DNA from: a virus
Strand: one strand, 5' to 3'
Length of the DNA: 44,266 bases
IMG/VR virus record: IMGVR_UViG_3300037672_000170
Location: 1-44,266 of that record
Shown: positions 1-6,677 of the stretch, piece after piece
Layout: each line of letters begins with the position of its first letter
Numbering within the stretch: the first letter of the stretch is position 1
Program-made: the position numbers and the translations under genes
Notes under the pieces: model-generated
The model's database searches: none
Told to the model about the DNA's origin: nothing
Seen by the model: the letters and a program-made list of their open reading frames with translations, nothing else

Positions 1-4
1 GTCA

Positions 5-256
5 TCAGTTAACCTCGTGCCATGGGAGTTGACCGTCAAAACCGGCAAGGTCTGCGGCGTCCTGATACTTGTTCCAAAAATCGCTCCATGCCTCCTTGCT
101 CTCTACAAACCCATCAATATCCAACATCGCACAAACCCAGTCATATGCCATATCAAGATCAGCATGGGTGTCATCTACAAAATTTGCCATCTGAACCATC
201 AGGTCATCCCAGGTGGATTGCATTTCAGGGGAGATAGAAAAAATTGGTGTTGCCAT
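5..256 (-). CDS. small hypothetical acidic protein, 83 aa
   Basis: I do not recognise the family. The product is acidic and rich in Trp, Asp and Met, with no membrane segment. It is the last gene visible of the left-hand minus-strand run. The ATG at 256 is preceded by one copy of a 70-base direct repeat that also lies before the 776 gene's neighbour, so both genes share the same leader sequence. The stop TGA lies just inside the window, so the gene is complete. The strand, gene spacing and codon use match the neighbouring phage genes. Confidence 0.65.
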   Translation of the reverse strand: MATPIFSISPEMQSTWDDLMVQMANFVDDTHADLDMAYDWVCAMLDIDGFVESKEAWSDFWNKYQDAADLAGFDGQLPWHEVN

Positions 257-259
257 GGT

Positions 260-329
260 TGGTTGCTTTGTTTGATTGATCTTATCCTAGTCGGTCAGCG
301 ACCGATTCTACGGCGTTGGAGGACAGTTC
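260..329. repeat. 70-bp direct repeat, copy 1
   Basis: This segment matches 532-601 at 69 of 70 positions. It contains the inverted repeat TCGGTC-GCT-GACCGA. On the minus strand it spans from just after the stop of the 328-525 gene to the start of the 5-256 gene. Read in the frame of the second copy it would encode the last ten residues of the 567-776 gene, so it looks like a duplicated gene end plus leader. Confidence 0.9.
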
Positions 330-525
330 AGACGGTGGCATACTGCTCAATCTTGTTCATGATCCAATTCAGTTCATCCACCGACTCGCAATTCTCGCTC
401 AGATTCTCGTAGACTTCATAATCGATCAGATCCCTGTCCAGATAATTCAGGAGAATCCATTGAAGGAATTCTGCCTCGGTTCGCTGCCTGAGGCGAGGTT
501 GCTTCTTCCAGAATTTGAGTCGCAT
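328..525 (-). CDS. small hypothetical protein, 65 aa
   Basis: Unrecognised. It has a basic N-terminus (KFWKKQPRLRQR) followed by an acidic helical body (DRDLIDYEVYENLSENCESVDELN). It lies between the two copies of the 70-base repeat: copy 2 is its leader and copy 1 begins at its stop codon. It probably belongs to the same transcript as the flanking small genes. Confidence 0.6.
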   Translation of the reverse strand: MRLKFWKKQPRLRQRTEAEFLQWILLNYLDRDLIDYEVYENLSENCESVDELNWIMNKIEQYATV

Positions 526-531
526 GAGGTT

Positions 532-601
532 TGGTTGCTTTGTTTGATTGATCTTATCCTAGTCGGTCAGCGACCGATTCTACGGCGTTGTAGGACAGTT
601 C
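532..601. repeat. 70-bp direct repeat, copy 2
   Basis: This is the partner of 260-329 with one mismatch (G/T). It holds the last codons and TGA stop of the 567-776 gene and the whole leader of the 328-525 gene. Because this copy contains real coding sequence, it is probably the parental one. The repeat boundaries would allow deletion of the 328-525 gene by recombination. Confidence 0.9.
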
Positions 602-776
602 CGAAAGTGGATGCCTGATCGCTGTAGAATCCCTCAACCATGGGATCATGGTTCCTCCAGAGTGACTCAACCTTACGGCAGTCCCTGGCAGCATAGAGGA
701 GTTCAGCATCGCTCATAGAAGCGGCGAGAGTCTCCCAATTCTGGAAATCTTCTGCGGTGGCGTGGCGTCTGATCAT
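567..776 (-). CDS. small hypothetical protein, 69 aa
   Basis: The protein has a helical N-terminal part (ATAEDFQNWETLAASMSDAELLYAARDC) and resembles small conserved cyanophage proteins containing an SDxELxY..RD motif; I recall this resemblance rather than having tested it. The open frame extends to 827. I chose the ATG at 776 because AAGGAAG stands at ribosome-binding distance before it and the extra upstream residues look non-coding. Its last ten codons lie in the 70-base repeat. Confidence 0.65.
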   Translation of the reverse strand: MIRRHATAEDFQNWETLAASMSDAELLYAARDCRKVESLWRNHDPMVEGFYSDQASTFGTVLQRRRIGR

Positions 777-835
777 GCGGTCTTCCTTTGACTCCTCTAG
801 AATCCCATACTTCAAGGGATTATGCAAGCATCATT

Positions 836-850
836 TGTTACAGTGTAACA
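836..850. repeat. 15-bp inverted repeat at a gene end
   Basis: TGTTAC-AGT-GTAACA is a perfect inverted repeat covering the stop codon of the 838-1020 gene. The 12-mer TGTTACAGTGTA occurs again, in the other orientation, at 1829-1840. It could be an operator or a weak hairpin. There is no T-run to support a terminator. Confidence 0.6.
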
Positions 851-1020
851 TTTGATCGACCCTCGCTCTCGTCTTCCAGTTGCTCACCAATCGATTCAAC
901 TTTAGTTTCCAAAATGTCCTCATTATCCTCCAAACATTCGTACAGCGTATCATCAAACCATTTGCTTGGGTTAGTGTTACTTTTGATAAATGTGGTGATC
1001 TTATAAATTCGGGGTGACAT
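838..1020 (-). CDS. small hypothetical protein, 60 aa
   Basis: Unrecognised. It has a basic N-terminus (MSPRIYKITTFIKSNTN) and an acidic C-terminal half rich in Glu and Asp. The frame is open to 1083, but the ATG at 1020 lies three bases after the stop of the preceding gene and is the more economical start. The stop codon sits in an inverted repeat (836-850). Confidence 0.55.
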   Translation of the reverse strand: MSPRIYKITTFIKSNTNPSKWFDDTLYECLEDNEDILETKVESIGEQLEDESEGRSNVTL

Positions 1021-1022
1021 AA

Positions 1023-1241
1023 TCAGAGCAAGTTTAATGAGTGTAAAATGTTCTCGGAAACTGTTGTTAGTGCTGATCCACAATATCCAATGACATAAGG
1101 TGCTGAAACCTCGCTATTTGCTTGTGGATCGTAATCAACCTTATCTAACATTCCTCTGATGTGATTGATGTCATCTAGGATGAGTTGTAGATCTTCTTTC
1201 ATCATTTCTGTTTGTTGTAGAACTTGTTTGATTTCGCTCAT
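1023..1241 (-). CDS. small hypothetical protein with N-terminal coiled coil, 72 aa
   Basis: The N-terminal 35 residues are a charged heptad-like helix (SEIKQVLQQTEMMKEDLQLI). The rest is short and polar with two Cys-free turns. It starts three bases after the stop of the 1244-1456 gene and ends three bases before the next start, so the three genes look translationally coupled. The function is unknown. Confidence 0.65.
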   Translation of the reverse strand: MSEIKQVLQQTEMMKEDLQLILDDINHIRGMLDKVDYDPQANSEVSAPYVIGYCGSALTTVSENILHSLNLL

Positions 1242-1243
1242 GA

Positions 1244-1456
1244 TTAAAATCCGTTACTTTCTTTTAGTCTATTCCATTCGTGATCGATCATATCTGCCAT
1301 TTGTGAGAATGTGTCAAACTTGTCTTGTAATCTATCAATATCTGCTCTTAATCTATTTCGGCGATCTTCGATGGTATCTATATCAAAACCATCAGCAGTC
1401 ACCACCGGAGTGTTGATACCTTTGATGATGCGATTCGAGAGAGCAATAGTGTGCAT
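1244..1456 (-). CDS. small hypothetical helical protein, 70 aa
   Basis: The C-terminal two thirds is strongly helical and charged (TIEDRRNRLRADIDRLQDKF), probably a coiled coil. Its gene begins 6 bases after the stop of the 1462-1608 gene. Together with its two neighbours it forms a row of short coiled-coil proteins. The function is not known. Confidence 0.65.
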   Translation of the reverse strand: MHTIALSNRIIKGINTPVVTADGFDIDTIEDRRNRLRADIDRLQDKFDTFSQMADMIDHEWNRLKESNGF

Positions 1457-1461
1457 GAGAA

Positions 1462-1608
1462 TTACTTAGAAAGAATTGCTAATAGTTTACGTTTACGCAT
1501 TAACTCGTTCATACATTCTTGAAGGAGATCAACTTTTCTAAGAGAAGCATCACGCTCGCAGCGAAGATCTTGCAATTGTTTGTTAATCTCATCTCTCGTA
1601 ATTTGCAT
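1462..1608 (-). CDS. 48-aa coiled-coil microprotein
   Basis: The sequence begins MQITRDEINKQLQDLRCERD and continues as one long charged helix ending in KRKLLAILSK. Its ATG overlaps the TGA of the preceding gene (TGATG), a typical translational-coupling junction, and it fills what would otherwise be the only gap in this row. It is probably a real gene; its function is unknown. Confidence 0.65.
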   Translation of the reverse strand: MQITRDEINKQLQDLRCERDASLRKVDLLQECMNELMRKRKLLAILSK

Positions 1609-1766
1609 CAGTAGTGTGCCTCACAATCAGAAACTTCGGACAGGAAGTGATAGATACGACGCATTGCTGCTTGATACATTTGCTCGTCAGATTGCTCCAA
1701 GAATTCGTAACAATATTTGATCCTGTTGTAAGGGTCAGCGAGAAGGTGAGCAACTTTGACGTTCAT
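1608..1766 (-). CDS. small hypothetical protein, 52 aa
   Basis: Helical and Tyr-rich (YNRIKYCYEFLEQSDEQMYQ), unrecognised. The frame is open to 1817, but a promoter-like TTGACC-17-TAGATT overlaps the upstream codons and would place the transcript start near 1785. I therefore use the ATG at 1766. It is coupled to the 1462-1608 gene by TGATG. Confidence 0.6.
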   Translation of the reverse strand: MNVKVAHLLADPYNRIKYCYEFLEQSDEQMYQAAMRRIYHFLSEVSDCEAHY

Positions 1767-1789
1767 GGTGGTTTGCTTGACTGAAGTCA

Positions 1790-1818
1790 ATCTAGTCGAT
1801 TGGACAGGGTAGGTCAAC
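1790..1818 (-). promoter_or_regulatory. putative sigma70-type promoter
   Basis: On the minus strand TTGACC is followed after 17 bases by TAGATT, about 25 bases upstream of the ATG at 1766. The match is good for -35 and partial for -10. Confidence 0.45.
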
Positions 1819-1834
1819 TATCATATGATACACT

Positions 1835-1848
1835 GTAACATATGTTAC
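1835..1848. repeat. 14-bp perfect palindrome
   Basis: GTAACATATGTTAC is a perfect palindrome overlapping the stop of the 1845-2033 gene. It adjoins a 12-mer shared with the inverted repeat at 836-850. It is a possible operator for the transcript starting downstream at about 1785. Confidence 0.6.
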
Positions 1849-2033
1849 CTCGTGCCTAGAATTCTCTCCACGTCTCGCATTATCTGCTTAAAATACATCG
1901 GGTCTGAACTTGTCTTGCTAGTTGTTAGTTTCCTGTTCAGTTGCTGATTGAAGTAAACGTTGTGTTTACCTCTTGTGCGAAGTATCTCAAAACCGTTTGA
2001 TTTGAGATACTTTTTGACTTCACGAGTTTTCAT
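1845..2033 (-). CDS. HicA-like small RNA-binding/mRNA interferase protein, 62 aa
   Basis: The pattern MKTREVKKYLKSNGFEILRT then RGKHNVYF, with basic residues and a C-terminal helix (MRDVERIL), fits the HicA/YcfA double-stranded-RNA-binding fold of about 60 residues. HicA toxins carry a key His in the G-x-H motif, here H24. No HicB antitoxin is recognisable beside it. The gene overlaps the end of the 2030-2230 gene by four bases (ATGA). It may be an orphan interferase or a repurposed RNA-binding protein. The family call rests on motif reading only. Confidence 0.5.
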   Translation of the reverse strand: MKTREVKKYLKSNGFEILRTRGKHNVYFNQQLNRKLTTSKTSSDPMYFKQIMRDVERILGTR

Positions 2034-2230
2034 CCGTGGTTCTCCATAAAATCGTCAAGAGTGTAACCTTCTCCAGTTGATGTCTCTTCGATCAATTCCT
2101 CCAATGAATAACACTCCATTTTCAGGCGATACTCTTCGAGAGTATCATCTTCAGGATTGTAATCATCGTGGCACAGATACTCCCACTCGCGAACTAATGC
2201 ATCAATCAGTTGTTTTTTGGTATACTTCAT
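2030..2230 (-). CDS. small acidic hypothetical protein, 66 aa
   Basis: It begins MKYTKKQLIDALVREWEYLC and continues with a very acidic stretch (HDDYNPEDDTLEEYRLK) and a C-terminal EETSTGEGYTLDDF motif. It looks like a conserved small marine-phage protein of unknown function. The frame is open to 2266, but MKYTKKQ follows the preceding stop by four bases and is the likely start. Being acidic and coupled upstream of the HicA-like gene, it is a candidate partner, though it does not look like HicB. Confidence 0.6.
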   Translation of the reverse strand: MKYTKKQLIDALVREWEYLCHDDYNPEDDTLEEYRLKMECYSLEELIEETSTGEGYTLDDFMENHG

Positions 2231-2234
2231 GATG

Positions 2235-2411
2235 TTAGTTAGTGGCATAAGTTTGGGCGATTGCATCAGTCTTAAACTTTCTGCATAGTTTAAACAAGAG
2301 TTTTAAATCATCCGCAATCACATAACGAAACGAAGATGATTCGATGATAAACTTATCATCCTCCAACCATACTTGTGGGAGTTGTTTTTTGTAGATAGGG
2401 AAGTCATTCAT
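2235..2411 (-). CDS. small hypothetical protein, 58 aa
   Basis: It begins MNDFPIYKKQLPQVWLEDDK and continues with a beta-strand-like IIESSSFRYVIADDLKLLFKL. The ATG overlaps the preceding TGA (TGATG), and the stop is four bases before the next start. The protein is not recognised; coupling on both sides supports it as real. Confidence 0.6.
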   Translation of the reverse strand: MNDFPIYKKQLPQVWLEDDKFIIESSSFRYVIADDLKLLFKLCRKFKTDAIAQTYATN

Positions 2412-2692
2412 CAAACTAACTCCTGCTGATACTGCATCAATTGCTCTTCTGTTGCTTCATCCACTTCATCTTGAATGCACTGATAGATGTAATCAGAATC
2501 ACCAACTTGATAGAAGATACGTGCAAGAACTTCAGGATCTTCTACATTGTTGTCATAATCAATCTCACCATTTTCATCCTTCAAATGACAATCATTCTTG
2601 GTGTAAATCCATGCGGCACACTGTGCATCTTCTCCCTGTTCTTTGATCATACTTGATACTCGGTCTTGAAGTTGCTTGAGAGTGTAATTCAT
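2411..2692 (-). CDS. small acidic hypothetical protein, 93 aa
   Basis: The N-terminus is helical (NYTLKQLQDRVSSMIKEQGE). A central AAWIYTKNDCHL strand and an acidic C-terminus (DEVDEATEEQLMQYQQELV) follow. It resembles small conserved phage proteins of unknown function. It overlaps the 2689-3087 gene by four bases. Confidence 0.65.
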   Translation of the reverse strand: MNYTLKQLQDRVSSMIKEQGEDAQCAAWIYTKNDCHLKDENGEIDYDNNVEDPEVLARIFYQVGDSDYIYQCIQDEVDEATEEQLMQYQQELV

Positions 2693-3087
2693 TTGTAAAG
2701 ATAAGAACCGAAAGGATCAACAGAACTGAAACAATGCTCACGGGCAACATCATCGAGAATGTTGTATCTTGCGTCCTTAACTGGTTGCTTCCATGACGCT
2801 GCTTTGTATACATCGCCAGTCTGCTTATTCACAAAGGAATGGCAAGAACGATTGACGATAATCTTGAAGTATTTCTTACCCTCACTGATCTCAATCTGAG
2901 GCATGTGGGTATCAGTGCCAGCGGTCAACATTTCGATCTTCTCTTGATGATACTCAGGAGAATCATCGTTCATGATACCTTGGTAATGACAATGAATACG
3001 CCAGCGAATATATGCAACACGAATAATTGCTGTATACTCTTCACAATAGTCGGCGATGCGTTCTTGAGTCAGTGAGGTGTTCATCAT
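2689..3087 (-). CDS. hypothetical protein, 132 aa
   Basis: A helical N-terminal third (ERIADYCEEYTAIIRVAYIR) is followed by a beta-rich part with the strand pattern KKYFKIIVNRSCHSFVN and the motif DVYKAASWKQPVKDARYNI. That second part recalls small conserved phage proteins whose body reads 'GDVYKAASWK.PAK.ARGNI', a pattern I remember from T4-like marine phages. The function is unknown. A second ATG is at 3084. Confidence 0.7.
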   Translation of the reverse strand: MMNTSLTQERIADYCEEYTAIIRVAYIRWRIHCHYQGIMNDDSPEYHQEKIEMLTAGTDTHMPQIEISEGKKYFKIIVNRSCHSFVNKQTGDVYKAASWKQPVKDARYNILDDVAREHCFSSVDPFGSYLYK

Positions 3088-3133
3088 GAAAATAGAGAGA
3101 AGATAATGATAACGACGGGCAAGACGTACAGCA

Positions 3134-3361
3134 TCAGCACATCATCGGAGAATAAACATTACGGGAGATAGGATCAAGATTAAAACCGGTAACTTCCCCA
3201 CCTTGTGCAAGACGACTGTGAACCTCGTATTTCATCTCAAGTTTGAGAACTGTGGATACAGACGTTTGACCGTTCTCAAACTTGACTTGCTTAGAAAAAC
3301 GATGCTCACCGCTGCCTTGTGGGTAGAAGTCAACAACGACGCCGTGTCCTGTGATTTGCAT
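3134..3361 (-). CDS. small hypothetical protein, 75 aa
   Basis: A beta-rich polypeptide (QITGHGVVVDFYPQGSGEHR) with several Gly and no membrane segment. A TATAAT lies about 23 bases before its ATG, so it probably heads its own transcript. Unrecognised. Confidence 0.6.
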   Translation of the reverse strand: MQITGHGVVVDFYPQGSGEHRFSKQVKFENGQTSVSTVLKLEMKYEVHSRLAQGGEVTGFNLDPISRNVYSPMMC

Positions 3362-3383
3362 GGGGTTTGTCCGGTACTCTGTT

Positions 3384-3389
3384 ATTATA
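3384..3389 (-). promoter_or_regulatory. TATAAT -10 element
   Basis: On the minus strand, CCCTTATAATAAC stands upstream of the ATG at 3361. No good -35 is seen at 16-18 bases, so this is a weak or activator-dependent promoter. Confidence 0.4.
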
Positions 3390-3402
3390 AGGGATGAATG
3401 GG

Positions 3403-3630
3403 TCAGGCACGACCCACTGGGGTCAGTACGTCAACCGGCACACGGGAGACAGTATATCGACGAATCTGCTGAGAGAATGGACGCCATGCCTCAACTGCCT
3501 CGCTCACCATGCGATCGTGCTGACGATCGGCACCCTTAGCGGTCTTACACTTGCGGCACTTGCGGAAATAGATGATGGGGTGCTGTGGAGACTCCACAGT
3601 GTCGATCATGATCTTGTAAATGGCGTTCAT
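3403..3630 (-). CDS. small basic protein with CxxC, 75 aa
   Basis: The N-terminal MNAIYKIMIDT strand leads into IIYFRKCRKCKTAKGAD, which holds a single C-x2-C pair that might bind metal. A basic helical C-terminus ends in VDVLTPVGRA. The ATG at 3630 is chosen over an upstream ATG at 3663 because AAAGGAACC precedes it at the right distance. Unrecognised. Confidence 0.6.
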   Translation of the reverse strand: MNAIYKIMIDTVESPQHPIIYFRKCRKCKTAKGADRQHDRMVSEAVEAWRPFSQQIRRYTVSRVPVDVLTPVGRA

Positions 3631-3649
3631 CGGGTTCCTTTCACTGAAG

Positions 3650-4144
3650 TTAGTATAAGGCATCCATGAGCGGGTTTGATGCCCTTGTAGACGCTTCTAC
3701 CGCTGTCACACGGTCAGAGAACAATGCTATCAACTGTCTGTATTCTTGATCGGTTTGATATTCTAAGCGTTGTTCTGGTTTGAGCGTGTTACCCATAAGC
3801 ACAGTTCCACCACCTAACCGCCGCTTGCATAGATCTACATTATCTCGCATCAAATCTACTCCATATATGTCATTCAGTGCATCTTGCTCAGTCATACCAT
3901 GATGAAGAACTTTGATCCATTTGATAGCAGTTAGGAACTGCCCATCACCACAAGCAGGATCTAGAACTGTCTTGCCTGGTGCAAACTTAGCAACACCACA
4001 TTTCTTGACCATTCTCAACACCAATCGTGTTGGTGTGAATACTTCTGCTGTCGCTTTGATTCTATACTCGTCTCGATCAATCTCTCCCATATATGTGTGA
4101 TCATCCATGCGTTTCTCTATCTCATCCCATAATTGTTCTGACAT
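3650..4144 (-). CDS. N6-adenine DNA methyltransferase, SAM-binding half (split gene)
   Basis: Motif X-like EVFTPTRLVLRMVKKCG (residues 35-50) leads into motif I DPACGDGQF (62-70), the SAM-binding loop. IYGVDLMRDNVDLCKRRL follows as the motif II region. This is the N-terminal half of gamma-class/Eco57I-like N6-adenine methylases, but the catalytic NPPF motif is missing. That motif is supplied by the gene just upstream (4122-5015), which overlaps this one by 23 bases. The two products presumably assemble into one enzyme. The order is permuted relative to standard gamma-class enzymes. Modification target unknown. Confidence 0.8.
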   Translation of the reverse strand: MSEQLWDEIEKRMDDHTYMGEIDRDEYRIKATAEVFTPTRLVLRMVKKCGVAKFAPGKTVLDPACGDGQFLTAIKWIKVLHHGMTEQDALNDIYGVDLMRDNVDLCKRRLGGGTVLMGNTLKPEQRLEYQTDQEYRQLIALFSDRVTAVEASTRASNPLMDALY

Positions 4145-5015
4145 AAGTTATTTCGGACTGGGTAAGATTAAAGAGGTCACAGATATCATCATCAGATAGT
4201 TTACGATTGATTGGTAGATTTGGCAAGTTGCAGAATACTTTCTCGTTACCAAAACCTGACCATTTTGCTGTCTTCAGAATATATCTCATGAGCAATGTGT
4301 TGAGATTATGTGCCAGATTCTCTCCTGCAATCTTATCAGGGACAGTGATATAGTATGCCATATCTGTGCCTCCTAGTTTACCATCATCATAGAATGGTTT
4401 GGTATATCCACTGCGACTCCACATGACTTTACATCTATCTGCCCAATCTTGTCTTACTTGTGAATACCAGGTCTGTGAGTTGGTGTGTAGTATTGGATAA
4501 ATGTGTGCGTCTGTCTGTTCCTTACTGATGGTATCATTACGATGAATCAACACATTGTGGCACGTCACATAATCATATTCCACCTTAAGATGCTCTGTCT
4601 GTGTGAACATAACCTTACGGTGAATAGACAAGGATCGTTCACACAAATCGTTCGGAAGATAAAAGACGGAACTATCAATGACCTGATGAAATATACTGTC
4701 TTCAGTAACAACTTCTGTTTTTTCCATATCGGCGGCGTTGACGATCATATAGTCAGCGAACGTGCTCCCAACACGAGGAAAATAGGTTTTTGTATCTAAG
4801 TGGAGAAATTTGACTGATTTCTGTTGCAGAATCTTGAGAATCTTAGACGACGGAGATAGAAAACTACTAGGAGAGACCTGTAACAGCGTTCCGCCTGGTT
4901 TTAACCAGCGATCAAACGTCTGACGGGTGAAATCTATCCATAATTTGTGTTGAGTCTTCTTTCGATTGGTTGTGTCCTGAAACGGTGGATTGCTTGCGAC
5001 TATATCAAATTGCAT
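4122..5015 (-). CDS. N6-adenine DNA methyltransferase, catalytic and target-recognition half (split gene)
   Basis: Right at the N-terminus lies the catalytic motif IV in FDIVASNPPFQD, followed by LWIDFTRQTFDRWLKPGGTL and an SPSSFLSPSSKI stretch typical of motifs V-VI in N6-adenine methylases. Residues from about 110 on look like a target-recognition domain (SRSGYTKPFYDDGKLGGTDM). Motif I is absent here and is encoded by the next gene. I use the ATG at 5015; an in-frame TTG lies at 5018. The gene overlaps the end of the 5005-6210 gene by 11 bases, indicating a coupled three-gene operon. Confidence 0.8.
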   Translation of the reverse strand: MQFDIVASNPPFQDTTNRKKTQHKLWIDFTRQTFDRWLKPGGTLLQVSPSSFLSPSSKILKILQQKSVKFLHLDTKTYFPRVGSTFADYMIVNAADMEKTEVVTEDSIFHQVIDSSVFYLPNDLCERSLSIHRKVMFTQTEHLKVEYDYVTCHNVLIHRNDTISKEQTDAHIYPILHTNSQTWYSQVRQDWADRCKVMWSRSGYTKPFYDDGKLGGTDMAYYITVPDKIAGENLAHNLNTLLMRYILKTAKWSGFGNEKVFCNLPNLPINRKLSDDDICDLFNLTQSEITYVRTIMG

Positions 5016-6210
5016 CAACTTTGCCTATATCATCAAGGTAAACATATGTATTAGTAGACGTATTCAACTGTTTACACTTGTTAGTTCTACGTTCACCCCA
5101 ACCAAATGCAGTTCCTTTATCTACTGACTTCTTTCCTCCATTATAAGGCAGTTTACCATTTTTGTCCAGCACAAGATCATCTGGAAATCCATTAGGATAA
5201 TCTTCAATATATGCCCAACATCCATTCTTCTGAAGAGTAAAAGGCATATCCATATGCATAATATATCCTTTCTCATCACGCAAAATATATCTCACACTTT
5301 TTTCATGCTTACTAAAATCAACCCAACTTTCCTCAGAATTAGCACGTTTAATTGCATTTGAGTAATCTTTATCAAACAATGAGCAACGATATTTCTTAGG
5401 ACTTAAAAGAAGAAGTTCTTCTGCTCCATCCATTCCAGTTTGTTTAAGAACACGTTTTTTAATCTTGCTTTGAGGAAGTTTCTCTAATGCACATATCATT
5501 TTTCTAACTGCTTCATGCCCATAAACTTCACAATCATTTTTCCATTCATCCTCGTTATCACTCCACCATAGTCCATCACTACTATACACGTACCGATTCT
5601 TAATTGTATCTAAAACATACTCAAAATAATCATATAATTCTGAGATAAGAAAACCATAACCCATCTCCTCAAGAATCTTATTACGTTTTACTTTGTTAGC
5701 ACCCTTAAACTTATATTTTTTATCTTTAGGATATTTTGGATTATAAAACATGCCGCCTGAACCAGTAGACTCAAATAAAATATTGTTAGGGCATGAGATC
5801 CACGTACCAGAGCAAACCTGAATGCTTGAGAATCCCTTCTCATAATTCTTAAGGGAAACAGATATACTCTCCAGTTCTAAAAAATCTATTGTAAAATCAC
5901 CCTTCTTTCCTAGATTTCTATTCTCTACCTCAGAATTAGTAAAATTAAACTTCTCTTTAGGATATTCTTTTCTTAAGTCATTAAAAATGTTATCAATATG
6001 ATTATCTACACTTTTCTTATATTTGCTGGCATTAAAAGTGTCTATGGATAAATTCCTCACCTCACAATAATCAAGGAACTCTTGATACTTTTCTTCCACA
6101 TCATCATTGATTGCACAATCATTAGTTACAGCAAGTTGCTGAAATCTATAAACAACATAGATTTCCGCAGCATCTTGGATGTGATGTTTTTCTTGTGAAC
6201 CTGCGCCCAT
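5005..6210 (-). CDS. putative PD-(D/E)XK restriction endonuclease, 401 aa
   Basis: Around residues 101-121 the sequence GKKGDFTIDF then LELESISVSLK fits a degenerate PD-(D/E)XK nuclease core: D105 followed by S-L-K121, with an early acidic helix (about E15) as a possible third ligand. A following QVCSGTWIS stretch is also seen in some type II endonucleases. Lower confidence comes from the lack of any family match I can prove. Context supports it: it is translationally coupled to a split methyltransferase. The gene is AT-richer and Lys-richer than its neighbours, consistent with recent acquisition. Alternatives are a host-DNA nuclease or an unrelated protein. Confidence 0.5.
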   Translation of the reverse strand: MGAGSQEKHHIQDAAEIYVVYRFQQLAVTNDCAINDDVEEKYQEFLDYCEVRNLSIDTFNASKYKKSVDNHIDNIFNDLRKEYPKEKFNFTNSEVENRNLGKKGDFTIDFLELESISVSLKNYEKGFSSIQVCSGTWISCPNNILFESTGSGGMFYNPKYPKDKKYKFKGANKVKRNKILEEMGYGFLISELYDYFEYVLDTIKNRYVYSSDGLWWSDNEDEWKNDCEVYGHEAVRKMICALEKLPQSKIKKRVLKQTGMDGAEELLLLSPKKYRCSLFDKDYSNAIKRANSEESWVDFSKHEKSVRYILRDEKGYIMHMDMPFTLQKNGCWAYIEDYPNGFPDDLVLDKNGKLPYNGGKKSVDKGTAFGWGERRTNKCKQLNTSTNTYVYLDDIGKVDAI

Positions 6211-6249
6211 GGTATTAGTTAGAAGAGTGTGATTAGGATAAGGAAAGGA

Positions 6250-6387
6250 TTACTCAAGAACGTAAACGTTTCGAGCGTTGGAATACATGCTTTCGAAAAG
6301 ACGGATAGCATGATGCAAACTTACGGCGGTGATGGTTTTCTCGATGCGATAACCTTCAACCAGACCGGAAACGAGATAATCAGTCAT
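6250..6387 (-). CDS. 45-aa microprotein
   Basis: It begins MTDYLVSGLVEGYRIEKTIT and has a helical C-terminal half ending VYVLE. It overlaps the end of the 6380-6532 gene by eight bases, so it is likely translated from the same transcript. Function unknown. Confidence 0.6.
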   Translation of the reverse strand: MTDYLVSGLVEGYRIEKTITAVSLHHAIRLFESMYSNARNVYVLE

Positions 6388-6532
6388 GATCAGTAGACTC
6401 CTCAAGGTGAAATTCGTACATGAAATAATCGATAGAAATATTGTTTTTCTTGCAAACTTTCTTCATCTTCTTGTACTCATTCTTAGTAACTTCGAAGATC
6501 CAGTCTGCACTCTCAACGGTGATAAGATCCAT
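6380..6532 (-). CDS. 50-aa microprotein
   Basis: It begins MDLITVESADWIFEVTKNEY with a Lys-rich centre (KKMKKVCKKN) and an acidic C-terminus. Its ATG overlaps the stop of the preceding gene (TAATG). Function unknown. Confidence 0.6.
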   Translation of the reverse strand: MDLITVESADWIFEVTKNEYKKMKKVCKKNNISIDYFMYEFHLEESTDHD

Positions 6533-6654
6533 TAGTTAGACTCCTCTAGTTCTTCACAAGCATCGATCAGGGCGAATAATTCATCACGCATGGCATAGAA
6601 CTGCTCCATGGTAAACTCTTCGACTTGCTGGTTGTCTGTGTAAGCGGTGGTCAT
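6532..6654 (-). CDS. 40-aa acidic microprotein
   Basis: It begins MTTAYTDNQQVEEFTMEQFY and ends CEELEESN. A strong Shine-Dalgarno GGGAGG stands five bases before the ATG, and a TATAAT lies about 24 bases upstream, so this is the first gene of a new transcript through at least 6250. Function unknown. Confidence 0.65.
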   Translation of the reverse strand: MTTAYTDNQQVEEFTMEQFYAMRDELFALIDACEELEESN

Positions 6655-6677
6655 GTGCCTCCCTTGATTACCTTTGT

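Noticed and set aside
17-412. 131-aa plus-strand frame across 17-412
   Set aside because: It crosses two minus-strand genes and the repeat; its sequence is low in helix or strand pattern and looks like a shadow.
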